Source of the DNA: JAUUZQ01 sp964538375
Lineage (GTDB): Bacteria; Bacteroidota; Bacteroidia; Bacteroidales; GCA-2748055
Reading direction: 5' to 3'
Assembly: GCA_964538375.1 (NCBI GenBank)
Contig: CAZIFQ010000015.1
Coordinates: 1-64,000, forward strand
Length of the DNA: 64,000 bases
Made by a program: the position numbers and the translations under genes. Each line of letters begins with the position of its first letter. Within the stretch, counting starts at the first letter, position 1. The notes under the pieces were generated by a model. That model ran no database searches and was not told the origin of the DNA. It saw nothing but the letters and a program-made list of their open reading frames with translations. Shown here in pieces: positions 52,119 to 61,273 of this stretch.

Positions 52119-54206
52119 TTATTTACTAAGTACTTCGAACTCAACCCTTCTGTTCATCTCCCGTCCTTCCGGGGTATCATTCGGAGCCACTGGCTGATCG
52201 TCGGCATATCCTACATACTCTAGTCGACTCTTATTGATTTTCTGTCCGCCTAAGTAATCAACAACTGCCTTGGCCCTGGCCTGTGACAATTTGGTATTTA
52301 TACTCTTTGATCCGGTATTGTCGGTATGGCCGGAGATCTCCAGGCGGACTGTTTCATTATTCTCCAGGAATTTTGCCACCTGGTTAATTGATTCATAAGA
52401 CTCAACTGTGAGCACCGACTTACCTGTCTCAAAATAGATGTTCTCCAAAACAACCTTTGTTCCAACCTCTATTCGCTGGAGATAGAAGTCGCGTTCAACC
52501 TGCTCGTCAGGATCCAGACCAGACAGATCGATTATATCAAGAAAGTAAAGATATCCTGTTGCATTGATTTCGATAGCATATACTCCCGGCTTGGCCAATT
52601 GTGTTCGGTAGAAGCCATCTGCCCCGGTAACTCCATTTCCGGATATTTCTCCTGTATTGGGATCGATAAATGACAACCTGGCCATCACAGTAGTATCTAC
52701 ACCTCCAATCGTATCACGCACCTGGCCCATAACCATCAGTGTAGTATCAACTGACAGCAGTTCAGGCATGGTAAGGAAGCTATATCTTTCGGGGTAATCA
52801 GTTCCCGCGATAAGCCGATCTTTTGTCAGCGTAGATACCTCCTTCTCAGACCCGAGTGTAATTACTTTGTAGATATCTTTCGCGCCATAACCACCTTCCC
52901 GGATAGTTGCATAATATCCATAGACACCTGTGATATCTGTGGTGTAAAATACTTCATCTTCAGGAGTATTTACCGGATAACCCAGGTTTTCAGGCGTTCT
53001 CCATCTTCCATCGTCTCCCTTCTCACTCTTGAATATATCAAAGCCACCCATTGTGTTATGCCCCTTTGAAGCAAAATACATAGAATTACCATCGGAAGAG
53101 AGGAATAACCCTTCTTCATCGTATTTCGAGTTTAGCAAGGTGCTTGCATTCTCTGGCTCATCCCATTTACCTTTTTCATTCAGTTTGGATACCAAAATAT
53201 CTTTTCCTCCCCGGGTTAGTTCAGGATTTGTAGAAATAAAATAGAGCTCACGACCATTTGGCGACATAGCAGCAGAAGTTTCCTCTGAATCGGAACCCAC
53301 CTTTCCGGGTAAAGACTTTGGCTTCTTCCATTTCAATTTATCTGGCTTGAAAGTGGCCATCTGGATATCTCCTCCATCCACGTCTCCCCTGTAAATAAAA
53401 AGGGATGCTCCGTCAGGAGAAACGCCTACAAGGGCATCGTTACTTTTTGAATTAAATGGTTTTCCCAGCGGATAACTTTCTGTGAGTATCCCGCTGTGAA
53501 TAGGACTCAGGTAAATATCTTCATTGAATTTATTGTCAATCTCATTTCGCTTTGACTTGTCATTAAACGGGCGCCTGGATGTAAAGAAGAGTGCAGTATC
53601 CTGGTAAGCAAACTTTGGATTGTAATCATCGAATTTCGAGTTGATATTCTCCCCAAGATTCTGAATAATAACGCGCTGCGGCTCCTTCATAAACTCTTTT
53701 CCATATGTACATTCAATGATCAGCTTATCTATTCCATCGCTAAGATCCATCAGATCCTCAGATGGAGGCAATGCATTTCTGTAGAGTTGATAATGATCCT
53801 TCGCCTTATCAAATTCCAGGATCAGATGATAGGCCCTACCCAAAAGATAATCGATCTCTTCACTAATATCCGGTTTCAGATCATATGCCTTAAGGAGATA
53901 ATCAATGGCTTTGACTTTATTATCGCTATACAGGTAGCAAATACCAATTTTATAGTTTAGTTCAGGATTATCAGCGTTATACTGATTTGCAAAAAGATAG
54001 AGGTCCCTTGCAACCGCAAATGTTCCAAATCCGGCAGTATAGAATTCATCACCTTCCTGGATACTTTTCCATGCATCTTTAAATCCCTCTTTCTGTTTAA
54101 TCTTAAACTCCTTTTTATTTATGATCACTACTTCCTGTGCAGAAAGAAGTGTTCCGCAAAAAATAAAAAGAATAAATACGCTTAGGGCTTTGAGTCTCAT
54201 AGCCAA
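52119..54206 (-). CDS. PorE-like outer membrane protein (TPR, PD40 propeller, carboxypeptidase-like, OmpA)
   Basis: 695 residues with a signal peptide (LKALSVFILFIFCGTLLSAQ). Domain order: TPR-like repeats (about 30-190), a WD40/PD40 beta-propeller (about 195-450; DDYNPKFAYQDTALFFTSRR, SDEETSAAMSPNGRELYFIS, GMYFASKGHNTMGGFDIFKS-like blocks), a carboxypeptidase regulatory-like domain (about 490-575), and a C-terminal OmpA peptidoglycan-binding domain (about 580-695; ISGHTDNTGSKSINTKLSQARAKAV). This is the order of PorE of the type IX secretion system, but related paralogues share it. No standard lipobox. It forms an operon with the TPR gene upstream. Confidence 0.85.
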   Translation of the reverse strand: MAMRLKALSVFILFIFCGTLLSAQEVVIINKKEFKIKQKEGFKDAWKSIQEGDEFYTAGFGTFAVARDLYLFANQYNADNPELNYKIGICYLYSDNKVKAIDYLLKAYDLKPDISEEIDYLLGRAYHLILEFDKAKDHYQLYRNALPPSEDLMDLSDGIDKLIIECTYGKEFMKEPQRVIIQNLGENINSKFDDYNPKFAYQDTALFFTSRRPFNDKSKRNEIDNKFNEDIYLSPIHSGILTESYPLGKPFNSKSNDALVGVSPDGASLFIYRGDVDGGDIQMATFKPDKLKWKKPKSLPGKVGSDSEETSAAMSPNGRELYFISTNPELTRGGKDILVSKLNEKGKWDEPENASTLLNSKYDEEGLFLSSDGNSMYFASKGHNTMGGFDIFKSEKGDDGRWRTPENLGYPVNTPEDEVFYTTDITGVYGYYATIREGGYGAKDIYKVITLGSEKEVSTLTKDRLIAGTDYPERYSFLTMPELLSVDTTLMVMGQVRDTIGGVDTTVMARLSFIDPNTGEISGNGVTGADGFYRTQLAKPGVYAIEINATGYLYFLDIIDLSGLDPDEQVERDFYLQRIEVGTKVVLENIYFETGKSVLTVESYESINQVAKFLENNETVRLEISGHTDNTGSKSINTKLSQARAKAVVDYLGGQKINKSRLEYVGYADDQPVAPNDTPEGREMNRRVEFEVLSK

Positions 54207-54218
54207 TATTTTTATAAA

Positions 54219-55253
54219 TTATTTACATTCTTTAAGGTACTCCGTTGCTTGCTCTATTCCATAATTCAGAGCGGCGTTCCAATCCTCACAGGCACCAACC
54301 ACATTTCCCTGTAATTCTCTTACCAGTCCACGGTTCAAATAGAGAATTCCAACAGATGGATTTTCTGCTATCGCCTCATCCAGAATTGATATTGCAGAGA
54401 TGTAGTCCATCAGCTTAGTCTTGGCACTAGCAGTATTTAATTTTGCTTCCATAAATCCATTCTCAAGCTCTATCGCTCTAGAAAAATCCACCAGTGCAGT
54501 ATCCAGATATCCCATCTGGTAGTTCGCATAACCCCGGTTGTTGTATGCCAGGTAAAGATTTGGATCCTGTTCAATCGCAGTTGAAAAATCCTCAATGGCA
54601 CCTTCATAATCTCCCAGGATAATCTTTACTGAGCCCATATTGTTATATGCAATTGGAAACTCCCCCAGGTAGTTTATTGCAGTTTTGTAATCATATAAAG
54701 CCCCATTGTAATCACCTAAGCGACGTTTTATACCAGCCCTGTCATGATATGCCAAAGGCATTTCATCATTCAGGTCAATTGATTTATTGAAATATATCAG
54801 TGCTTTATCATCATTCCCTTTAAGAAGATAGAGTAAACCTAACTGGTAATCCCCTTCTGCATTTTCAAAGCCCTTTTCAATAGCTACCAGGAGGTGTTCC
54901 ATGCTTATACCTGTTGTATCAGTTGCTGACATCAGGTAACCTTTATAGAAATATGCCTCTCCCATGCTCCTGTCTTTGGAGATCGCAATATCAAGATCCT
55001 GCAGGGCCTCTTCTGTTTGTCCAAGTTCAGCTTTCACCCTGCCACGCTGCATGTACGCCACGGCATAAGCATCGTCTAATTCAATGCAATTGTTAAAATC
55101 TGTAATCGCATCAGTATAGTTCTGATTGTAGATATTCTCAAGCCCTGCGTTATACGATCTTGCCAGCTGTCGACGCTCCTTAAAAGTAAGTTGAGCATCT
55201 GTTACTGCAGCAAACAGCACAAGGAAGCTAACAATTAAGAATGATTTTTTCAT
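54219..55253 (-). CDS. Secreted TPR-repeat protein
   Basis: 344 residues from the ATG at 55253, chosen because it starts the signal peptide MKKSFLIVSFLVLFAAVTDAQ. At least seven consecutive TPR units follow (YTDAITDFNNCIELDDAYAVA, LQDLDIAISKDRSMGEAYF, NDKALIYFNKSIDLNDEMPLA, YEGAIEDFSTAIEQDPNLYLA). It is periplasmic or on the outer membrane. It sits 12 bases upstream of the PorE-like gene, suggesting a shared cell-envelope function. Confidence 0.88.
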   Translation of the reverse strand: MKKSFLIVSFLVLFAAVTDAQLTFKERRQLARSYNAGLENIYNQNYTDAITDFNNCIELDDAYAVAYMQRGRVKAELGQTEEALQDLDIAISKDRSMGEAYFYKGYLMSATDTTGISMEHLLVAIEKGFENAEGDYQLGLLYLLKGNDDKALIYFNKSIDLNDEMPLAYHDRAGIKRRLGDYNGALYDYKTAINYLGEFPIAYNNMGSVKIILGDYEGAIEDFSTAIEQDPNLYLAYNNRGYANYQMGYLDTALVDFSRAIELENGFMEAKLNTASAKTKLMDYISAISILDEAIAENPSVGILYLNRGLVRELQGNVVGACEDWNAALNYGIEQATEYLKECK

Positions 55254-55574
55254 GTGAATAAAATTTATTTTTGTTTGCCACATGAACCCCAAAGGCTCAA
55301 CGAAGCTATATATGTACTATTATTTCGTGCTATAAGTTATGGTATTATTTTCAAATTTGAATCTAACACCACAATATTTATAACTAAATTAATACTAAAA
55401 AGGTTTCATCCAATACTACAATTAATAAAAAGTAGGATGAGAACTCCCGGGAAAACTATTTCTTGTCATATTTCATTATTCCGAAAAATAATCCACCTGT
55501 TCGTTTCTTTTCTAAAAATAAAAAAATAATTTTAGTGTTTTATCTATATTTATTAACGAAAGGAGTTTTAAGCA
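55254..55574. other. 321-base region between the TPR gene and the Hpt gene
   Basis: Divergent promoter region, very AT-rich. The only feature I see is a purine-rich AAAGGAG (55559-55565) 9 bases before the Hpt start, a Shine-Dalgarno-like site that is rare in this window, and a near-consensus TAATTTTA before it. No ORF or hairpin I can support. Confidence 0.4.
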
Positions 55575-55910
55575 ATGATCACAGATTTATCGTATCTAAA
55601 ATCACTAGCAAATAATGATGAGAGTTTTATCAGAGATATGATAAATATCTTCAAAGAGCAGTTCGAAGAATATAGGATTGAAATGCCTGATCTGCTTGAA
55701 AAATCCGATTTCAATAATCTCTCAAAGATGGCCCACAAAGCTAAGTCTTCCGTTGCAGTTATGGGAATGACAAGTGAAGCAGACATATTGCAAAAACTTG
55801 AAATCCTCAGCAAAACAGGTAAGCAGTCGGAGGATTATGCAGAGATGATCAATATCTTTATTACACAAACGAGTGAGGCCATTAGTGAACTTGAACAAAC
55901 ATATCCATAA
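55575..55910 (+). CDS. Hpt (histidine phosphotransfer) domain protein
   Basis: 111 residues made up of one Hpt four-helix bundle. The phospho-His lies in LSKMAHKAKSSVAVMGM (about residues 52-68). Such proteins shuttle phosphate between receiver domains of hybrid kinases and response regulators. Partners cannot be told from sequence; a hybrid kinase at 23345 is in the same window but far away. It is followed 12 bases later by a STAS gene, so the two are co-transcribed. Confidence 0.9.
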   Translation: MITDLSYLKSLANNDESFIRDMINIFKEQFEEYRIEMPDLLEKSDFNNLSKMAHKAKSSVAVMGMTSEADILQKLEILSKTGKQSEDYAEMINIFITQTSEAISELEQTYP

Positions 55911-55922
55911 AACAGTAAAACC

Positions 55923-56258
55923 ATGTTAGATACTAATGAATCAAATGGAGTTTTAGTTGTAAATTTCAAAGATACTGATCGGTTCAATGCACTTATTGCT
56001 GAGCCGGTAAAAGAGCGCTTACTAGGATATTACAGCAACCCGAAAACAAAATTAGCACTTGATCTCAGGGGTATTAAGTTCATTGATAGTTCTGGATTCA
56101 GCGTATTTTTATCGGCCATGAGAGCTGCCAGCAATAGCAATGGACAGTTTAAGATTTGTAATGTAAATGCTGAAGTGAAGGAACTATTCGAGGTGTTGCA
56201 ATTACACAATGTTTTTGAAATGTACGAAACACTAGATGAGTGTTTAGCTAGTTTTTAA
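55923..56258 (+). CDS. STAS-domain anti-sigma factor antagonist
   Basis: 111 residues with the SpoIIAA-like STAS fold: LALDLRGIKFIDSSGFSVFLSAMRAA (the phosphorylatable Ser in DSSG, about residue 59) and FKICNVNAEVKELFEVLQLHNVFEMYETLDECLASF. It would be controlled by a Ser kinase and PP2C phosphatase. The nearest kinase-like candidate in this window is SiaB (61274-61831), but the SiaB partner SiaC is encoded beside it. Confidence 0.92.
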   Translation: MLDTNESNGVLVVNFKDTDRFNALIAEPVKERLLGYYSNPKTKLALDLRGIKFIDSSGFSVFLSAMRAASNSNGQFKICNVNAEVKELFEVLQLHNVFEMYETLDECLASF

Positions 56259-56307
56259 TTACTAAAATTGTTACTAATATTGTTCCCTTAATTTATAATA
56301 AAAAACC

Positions 56308-56793
56308 ATGAAAAAATTACTTGTTTTAATTGTTTTACTCGCTGCTTTAGTTTCCTGTAATCAGGGAGAAAAAAAGGCAGCTGTTACTGATGCTATAGAT
56401 GAAACTGAAGTTTCTGCAAGCATGCTTACTGTTAAGGGAATTCTCGAATCTCCGGGAGATTATGAAGACAGCGAAATTAAAATTACAGGAATGGTTACGC
56501 ATGTATGCTCACATGGCGGACAAAAGCTGTTTATTATTGGAGATGATCCTGATCAACAACTGCGCATTAATGTTGGAGAAGGAATTGCTGAATTTGACAA
56601 AGCGCTTGAAGGCAGCACTGTTGAGTTTATTGGAACATTCAAAATAATGGAAGAAGAGCAAACTGCTGAACTGGCAAAGGAGAATGAAGAGAAAGATCAT
56701 CACACAGGAGATGAGGCTCATGCAAAAGCTGAGAGTGCCAGTTATTTTATTGAAGCAACTGAATACAAGGAATTAGCTGCTGAAATAATTTAA
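56308..56793 (+). CDS. Lipoprotein with OB-fold-like domain
   Basis: 161 residues. The lipobox LVSC places the lipidated Cys at residue 17. The body has an OB-like strand order (VKGILESPGDYEDSEIKITGMVTHVCSHGGQKLFIIGDD, then LRINVGEGIAEFDKALEGSTVEFIGTF), resembling small nucleic-acid-binding-type OB folds seen in Bacteroidota lipoproteins. A His/Glu-rich stretch (EENEEKDHHTGDEAHAKAE) could bind metal. It precedes a PepSY-type membrane protein by 30 bases. Confidence 0.8.
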   Translation: MKKLLVLIVLLAALVSCNQGEKKAAVTDAIDETEVSASMLTVKGILESPGDYEDSEIKITGMVTHVCSHGGQKLFIIGDDPDQQLRINVGEGIAEFDKALEGSTVEFIGTFKIMEEEQTAELAKENEEKDHHTGDEAHAKAESASYFIEATEYKELAAEII

Positions 56794-56823
56794 TTTTCTT
56801 TCTAAATAAAATACGGACTCTGT

Positions 56824-57390
56824 ATGAAATGGCGTAAATGGAATCGGTGGTTACACCGTGAGCTGGGGTATATATTTTTTGGAATGACTATAATATATGG
56901 GGTCTCAGGCATCGCTCTCAATCATGGCGTAGCCAAACACTGGAATCCTTCCCTGGTAGCAAAATCGGAACACATTGAAGGTATTGAAAAGGTCTCTACT
57001 GAGGGTATAAACAGAAATTATGTACTTGATATCTTATTGCTCACGGGAGAAAGAGATAATTTCAAGCAGTATTATATGCCAAATGATTCATCAGTAATGA
57101 TCTATTTGAAAAATGGACACATTACTGTTGATATCAGCTCGGGAGAGGCCTACCTGACGAAGGTTCGAAACAGACCTGTATTCAAAGAGTTTAATTTTCT
57201 ACACTATAACAAGCCAAAAAAACTATGGACCTGGTTCTCAGATATATTCGGATTATCTCTTGTGCTGATGGCTATTAGCGGGCTGTTCATGGTACGTGGT
57301 AAAAAGGGGATTACGGGCCAGGGAGCAGTGCTGGTTATCATCGGTGTATTGATACCGCTGATTTTTCTGACATTGTATTTATGGATTTAG
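56824..57390 (+). CDS. PepSY-associated membrane protein
   Basis: 188 residues. It starts MKWRKWNRWLHRELGYIFFGMTIIYGVSGIALNH, the PepSY-TM type first helix with conserved WLHR-LG. A short periplasmic PepSY-like part (about 45-135) has FLHYNKPKKLWTWFSDIFGLSLVLMAISGLFM at its end, followed by a third helix at the C-terminus. Relatives take part in iron or periplasmic redox processes. Its stop codon falls at the start of a TTAGG-rich repeat. Confidence 0.82.
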   Translation: MKWRKWNRWLHRELGYIFFGMTIIYGVSGIALNHGVAKHWNPSLVAKSEHIEGIEKVSTEGINRNYVLDILLLTGERDNFKQYYMPNDSSVMIYLKNGHITVDISSGEAYLTKVRNRPVFKEFNFLHYNKPKKLWTWFSDIFGLSLVLMAISGLFMVRGKKGITGQGAVLVIIGVLIPLIFLTLYLWI

Positions 57391-57490
57391 GAATTAGGTA
57401 TTAGGTGTCAGGGAACATTTGGATTCAGTGAATAGACGCGATAAATCGCGTCTCTACGGGACACTGGGCACTGGACACCAATTGTCAGTA
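57387..57490. repeat. Composite repeat cluster: TTAGG-rich tract, palindrome, CACTGG repeats
   Basis: Three spaced ATTAGG/TTTAGG units (57386-57408) are followed by a perfect palindrome (57433-57456: GACGCGAT, AA, ATCGCGTC, then TCTAC) and CACTGGGCACTGGACACC (57461-57480). The palindrome is copy 3 of the GTAGAGACG-type element. Confidence 0.75.
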
Positions 57491-57631
57491 TCTTACATCA
57501 AACCTTCACAAAAGTTTCTGTGTGTGAGGCAGGCTTTACATATGCTTGTGCCATTTGTGATTAATTTCTTATCTTCGGGTAGTTTGTGGTATTTTCTTGA
57601 AATATAGTGTCTCACCTTTAACTAATTCAAA

Positions 57632-60600
57632 ATGAGTGAAAAGATTCTTGAAGCGCTAATGCAGCTTTTCGCCATTATCGCCAAACCCGAAAGTTTAGCA
57701 GCAGATCGAAGGGCTGTTGTGGAATCATTTCTTAGCAAACAACTTAACCAGGAGCTGGTGGCAGAATTCCTGGAAGTCTACGACATGTATTTCAACAAAT
57801 TCACCGAAGAAGATGGTAAGAAGACAAAAAAAGCCAGTCGCATACTTGCCCGCAGGTCTGTAAGAGTTTTAAAGATTTGTACTGCTATAAATGAAGAATT
57901 AACACAACAGCAAAAAGTGGTGGTTCTGATTCAGTTGCTTGAGTTTATTAAGGCAGATAATGAAAAAGTGACGGAGCAGGAACTGGAATTCCTATTCACT
58001 GTTGCCGATACTTTTAATATAGCCGCAGAAGAATACGAATCTATTCGCGAATTTGTATTAAACGATGATAAACTCATCCCCTCTGTTCATTTTCTTTTTG
58101 TTGATGATTCAAAAAAAGGCCGTGGATTGCCGCCAGGGGCAAAACACATTTTTAGGGAGAATTTATCAGGACAGATACGGGTAATTCATATACTCTCCAC
58201 TAACCTTTATTTTGTAAAGTATATCGGACAAGGTGAGATATATATCAATGGACAATTGCTCGAGCAATACAAATCATACCCCTTAAATACCGGTTCTTCG
58301 ATTAGAAACCAACAAATTAAACCGGTATACTACAGTGATATAGTTAGTTCCTTTGTTGGAGACAGGATAAAATCTAAAATTGTTTTTGAAGCAGATCATA
58401 TTGGATTTAAGTTTCCAAATGGAGCTATCGGGCTTCATGATATTAATTTTGCCGAGACGTCAGGACGACTTGTAGGAATCATGGGAGCCAGTGGTGCAGG
58501 TAAATCTACCCTACTGAATGTACTAAACGGAACTCACGAGCCCACCAGTGGAGGTGTTCTCATCAATGGCATCAATATTCACAGCGGCGATCCGGCCGTA
58601 AAAGGAATCATAGGACATGTTTCACAGGATGATCTGTTGATTGAAGAGCTCAGTGTTTTTCAGAATCTTTACTATAATGCCAAACTCTGTTTCGACAATT
58701 ACAATGAGGAGCAATTGGTAGAAACAGTCAACAACGTATTAGTGAGCCTGGGACTGTTTGAAATCAAGGGAATTCAGGTTGGTTCTCCGCTGAATAAAAA
58801 AATTAGTGGCGGACAACGAAAACGCCTGAACATTGCCCTGGAGCTGATACGTGAACCTGCAGTTCTTTTCCTTGATGAACCAACTTCAGGTCTTTCCAGC
58901 AGGGACAGTGAGAATATACTTGACCTCCTGAAGGAACTTTCCCTGAAAGGAAAGCTGGTATTTGTTGTAATACACCAACCTTCATCAGACATTTTCAAGA
59001 TGTTTGACAGATTGCTGATATTGGATACTGGTGGGTTTCTTATATATAATGGTAATCCCATTGATTCCATCATGTACTTCAAGTCGAAAGTACAGCATGC
59101 CGACTGGAATGAAAGTGAGTGTCATGAATGCGGTAATGTAAATCCGGAGCAGGTATTTAATATTGTTGAAACCAATGTTCTGGATGAATATGGGAAACTG
59201 ACCCATACGAGAAGGATCTCTCCCAAGCAATGGAGCGAGTATTTCAGGGAAGAATACAAAGAGGCAGATCAACCCGTCGCTACCAAAGAAGACCTTCCAG
59301 AAATATCTTTTAAAACTCCCAACAGGTTCAAGCAGTTCCTGGTTTTCCTCAAGCGTGACATACTCAAGAAGCTGAGTGATACCCAGTACCTCGTTATCAA
59401 CTTCATGGAAGCACCTTTACTGGCCTTCCTCCTGGCTTTTATTGTGAAATACTACAGTGTTAGTGTGACCAATAAATTTGGTTATACCATATCGGAAAAC
59501 AGCAACATGCCGGTCTATATCTTCATGTCAGTTATCGTAGCCCTTTTTATGGGGCTCACGGTAAGTGCTGAAGAAATTATTAAAGATCGAAAAATTCTTA
59601 AAAGGGAATCCTTCCTGAACCTGAGTTGGTCGGGATATCTCTTCTCTAAAGTGGGCGTTCAATTTGCCCTATCGGCTATACAGGCAGCAACATTTGTACT
59701 TGTTGGTAACAGTATTATGGAGATCAAGGGAATGTATTTCGAATACTGGGTTGTTCTTTTCTCTTCATGGGCCGCTGCCAATGTCACGGGGTTGTTGATA
59801 TCCGACAGCTTCAAAACAGTAGTAACTATTTACATACTCATTCCATTCCTGGTTATCCCGCAAATCATTCTCAGCGGTATCATTGTGAAATTCGAGAATC
59901 TGAATCCACAGATTTCCACCCCAAGCAGAATTCCAATTTACGGTGAAATTATAACTGCACGCTGGGCTTATGAGGGTCTGGCCACATACCAGTTCATGGA
60001 AAATGACTATCAGAAAAACTTCTACCAGCAAGAAAAGATAAAGAGTGTCGCTGAGTTTAAATCTAATTTCTTATTGAAAAACCTTCAGAATAAACTGGTT
60101 GTAATAAGTGAAAATTACAAGGATCCCGAGAAAGCAGAGCTCATTGCAGGGCACCTTGATTTAATTCGCAATGAATTGGACAAGGAATATAAGAGCAGAA
60201 TGGTATTCAAAACTTACTGTGAAGATGCTCCCGGCTACAAGATGAAATACCTTGATCAGTTGGTCCCGGGAGAAATCAATGATACTATACTTACTTATAC
60301 TGATGAATATCTCCAGGCACTGTCTAAAGCATATACTGATATATACAGGGATGCGTTCAGAGAGAGCAATGCAATCAAGCAGAAATTCGACCTGGAAGAA
60401 TTACAGGAGATGAAGAGAAAGCATCACAACACTGCATTGGCTGATTTTGTAACCAATAAGAATGAATTTGAGAAGATAGTTGAGTATAAAGGACAGCTGA
60501 TTCAAAAAGCTTCCCCAATTTACCTGGATCCTTCTTCCAAGTTTATTAAGGCGCATTTTTACGCTCCTCGAAAGATGATATTTGGAACCTTCATCCGCAC

Positions 60601-60718
60601 GCTGTGGGCCAATGTAATAATCATATGGTTTATGACAATAATTCTTTATATACTCCTTTATTTCAGGGTATTAAAGAAGCTTCTGGATATGATGGGGAAT
60701 CTGACCAGAAAGAAATAG
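57632..60718 (+). CDS. TerB-like / ABC ATPase / ABC-2 permease fusion exporter
   Basis: 1028 residues. The N-terminal part (about 1-155) looks TerB-like (LAADRRAVVESFLSKQL, VVLIQLLEFIKADNEKVTEQELEFLFTVADTFNI). A short beta region (about 165-245) could be FHA-like. The ABCG-type ATPase has Walker A GASGAGKSTLLN (about 285), signature ISGGQRKRLNIAL (about 390) and Walker B AVLFLDEPTSGLSSRD (about 412). The permease helices lie at about 590-770, then a large extracytoplasmic insertion (about 775-990), then a last helix and a basic tail. Probably an exporter; the substrate is unknown. Confidence 0.88.
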   Translation: MSEKILEALMQLFAIIAKPESLAADRRAVVESFLSKQLNQELVAEFLEVYDMYFNKFTEEDGKKTKKASRILARRSVRVLKICTAINEELTQQQKVVVLIQLLEFIKADNEKVTEQELEFLFTVADTFNIAAEEYESIREFVLNDDKLIPSVHFLFVDDSKKGRGLPPGAKHIFRENLSGQIRVIHILSTNLYFVKYIGQGEIYINGQLLEQYKSYPLNTGSSIRNQQIKPVYYSDIVSSFVGDRIKSKIVFEADHIGFKFPNGAIGLHDINFAETSGRLVGIMGASGAGKSTLLNVLNGTHEPTSGGVLINGINIHSGDPAVKGIIGHVSQDDLLIEELSVFQNLYYNAKLCFDNYNEEQLVETVNNVLVSLGLFEIKGIQVGSPLNKKISGGQRKRLNIALELIREPAVLFLDEPTSGLSSRDSENILDLLKELSLKGKLVFVVIHQPSSDIFKMFDRLLILDTGGFLIYNGNPIDSIMYFKSKVQHADWNESECHECGNVNPEQVFNIVETNVLDEYGKLTHTRRISPKQWSEYFREEYKEADQPVATKEDLPEISFKTPNRFKQFLVFLKRDILKKLSDTQYLVINFMEAPLLAFLLAFIVKYYSVSVTNKFGYTISENSNMPVYIFMSVIVALFMGLTVSAEEIIKDRKILKRESFLNLSWSGYLFSKVGVQFALSAIQAATFVLVGNSIMEIKGMYFEYWVVLFSSWAAANVTGLLISDSFKTVVTIYILIPFLVIPQIILSGIIVKFENLNPQISTPSRIPIYGEIITARWAYEGLATYQFMENDYQKNFYQQEKIKSVAEFKSNFLLKNLQNKLVVISENYKDPEKAELIAGHLDLIRNELDKEYKSRMVFKTYCEDAPGYKMKYLDQLVPGEINDTILTYTDEYLQALSKAYTDIYRDAFRESNAIKQKFDLEELQEMKRKHHNTALADFVTNKNEFEKIVEYKGQLIQKASPIYLDPSSKFIKAHFYAPRKMIFGTFIRTLWANVIIIWFMTIILYILLYFRVLKKLLDMMGNLTRKK

Positions 60719-60737
60719 AGTTGATGAATTATCTTAA

Positions 60738-60776
60738 AAAGAGGCTGTATCATTTAAATTATGATACAGCCTCTTT
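60738..60776 (+). terminator. Terminator of the ABC exporter gene
   Basis: A 16-bp stem (AAAGAGGCTGTATCAT with its complement) around a 7-base loop, 19 bases past the stop codon, followed by a weak T-rich stretch. Confidence 0.7.
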
Positions 60777-60804
60777 CTTGTATTTATTACTGTTGCCTCA
60801 GCAT

Positions 60805-60846
60805 AAAAAAGATATGGGTATCCTCCTCAATAGGGAATACCCACAC
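60805..60846 (-). terminator. Terminator of the siaB-siaC operon
   Basis: On the minus strand a GGGTAT/ATACCC hairpin extended by CC/GG (60815-60846) is followed by ATC and a run of six T (60810-60805), 25 bases after the siaC stop. Confidence 0.65.
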
Positions 60847-60870
60847 TTTAATATTGTATGAAACGAGAAC

Positions 60871-61251
60871 TTATTCTACGATCTCGATCATTTTAAAAGG
60901 AACCCTGATAATAGATTCGTAGTCTTCTCCTGCTTCAAGCATATCTTCATCATCTTCTTCATAATGCCAGTTGATGATTACTTCATTTTTGCCTTTGTGA
61001 ATGGCTTCGAGTTTTTTAAACACATCAAGAATACACTTTGATGAACTTGTGTTAAAATATTCTAACTGCACATTCACCTGTGTTAGCTCAAGAGGTGAGC
61101 CACTATATTGCTCCAACCATTCTACAAGCGGCTTATAGAATTCAATTGAGTTTTCAGGGATTGAGCGCCCTTTAATTTCAATTACACCGTCTTGTGCATT
61201 AAATTTTACTGTTGGTGTTTTAGCGGTTCCTTCAATTGATAATGGTTCCAT
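60871..61251 (-). CDS. siaC: SiaC family regulatory phosphoprotein (DUF1987)
   Basis: 126 residues: IEGTAKTPTVKFNAQDGVIEIKGRSIPENSIEFYKPLVEWLEQY is the typical start, and YFNTSSSKCILDVFKKLE holds the phosphorylated Ser/Thr region. In Pseudomonas, SiaC is phosphorylated by SiaB and dephosphorylated by SiaA, and controls the diguanylate cyclase SiaD. Here SiaB is encoded 22 bases upstream, but no SiaA or SiaD is near. Confidence 0.9.
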   Translation of the reverse strand: MEPLSIEGTAKTPTVKFNAQDGVIEIKGRSIPENSIEFYKPLVEWLEQYSGSPLELTQVNVQLEYFNTSSSKCILDVFKKLEAIHKGKNEVIINWHYEEDDEDMLEAGEDYESIIRVPFKMIEIVE

Positions 61252-61273
61252 AATCTATATTTTAAAAATTTTA

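Noticed and set aside
55254..55529. 91-residue plus-strand ORF before the Hpt gene
   Set aside because: It overlaps the start of the divergent TPR gene, lacks any family features and has the composition of AT-rich non-coding DNA.
60604..60861. 85-residue ORF at the end of the ABC exporter gene
   Set aside because: It overlaps the exporter in another frame and reads through the terminator hairpin.
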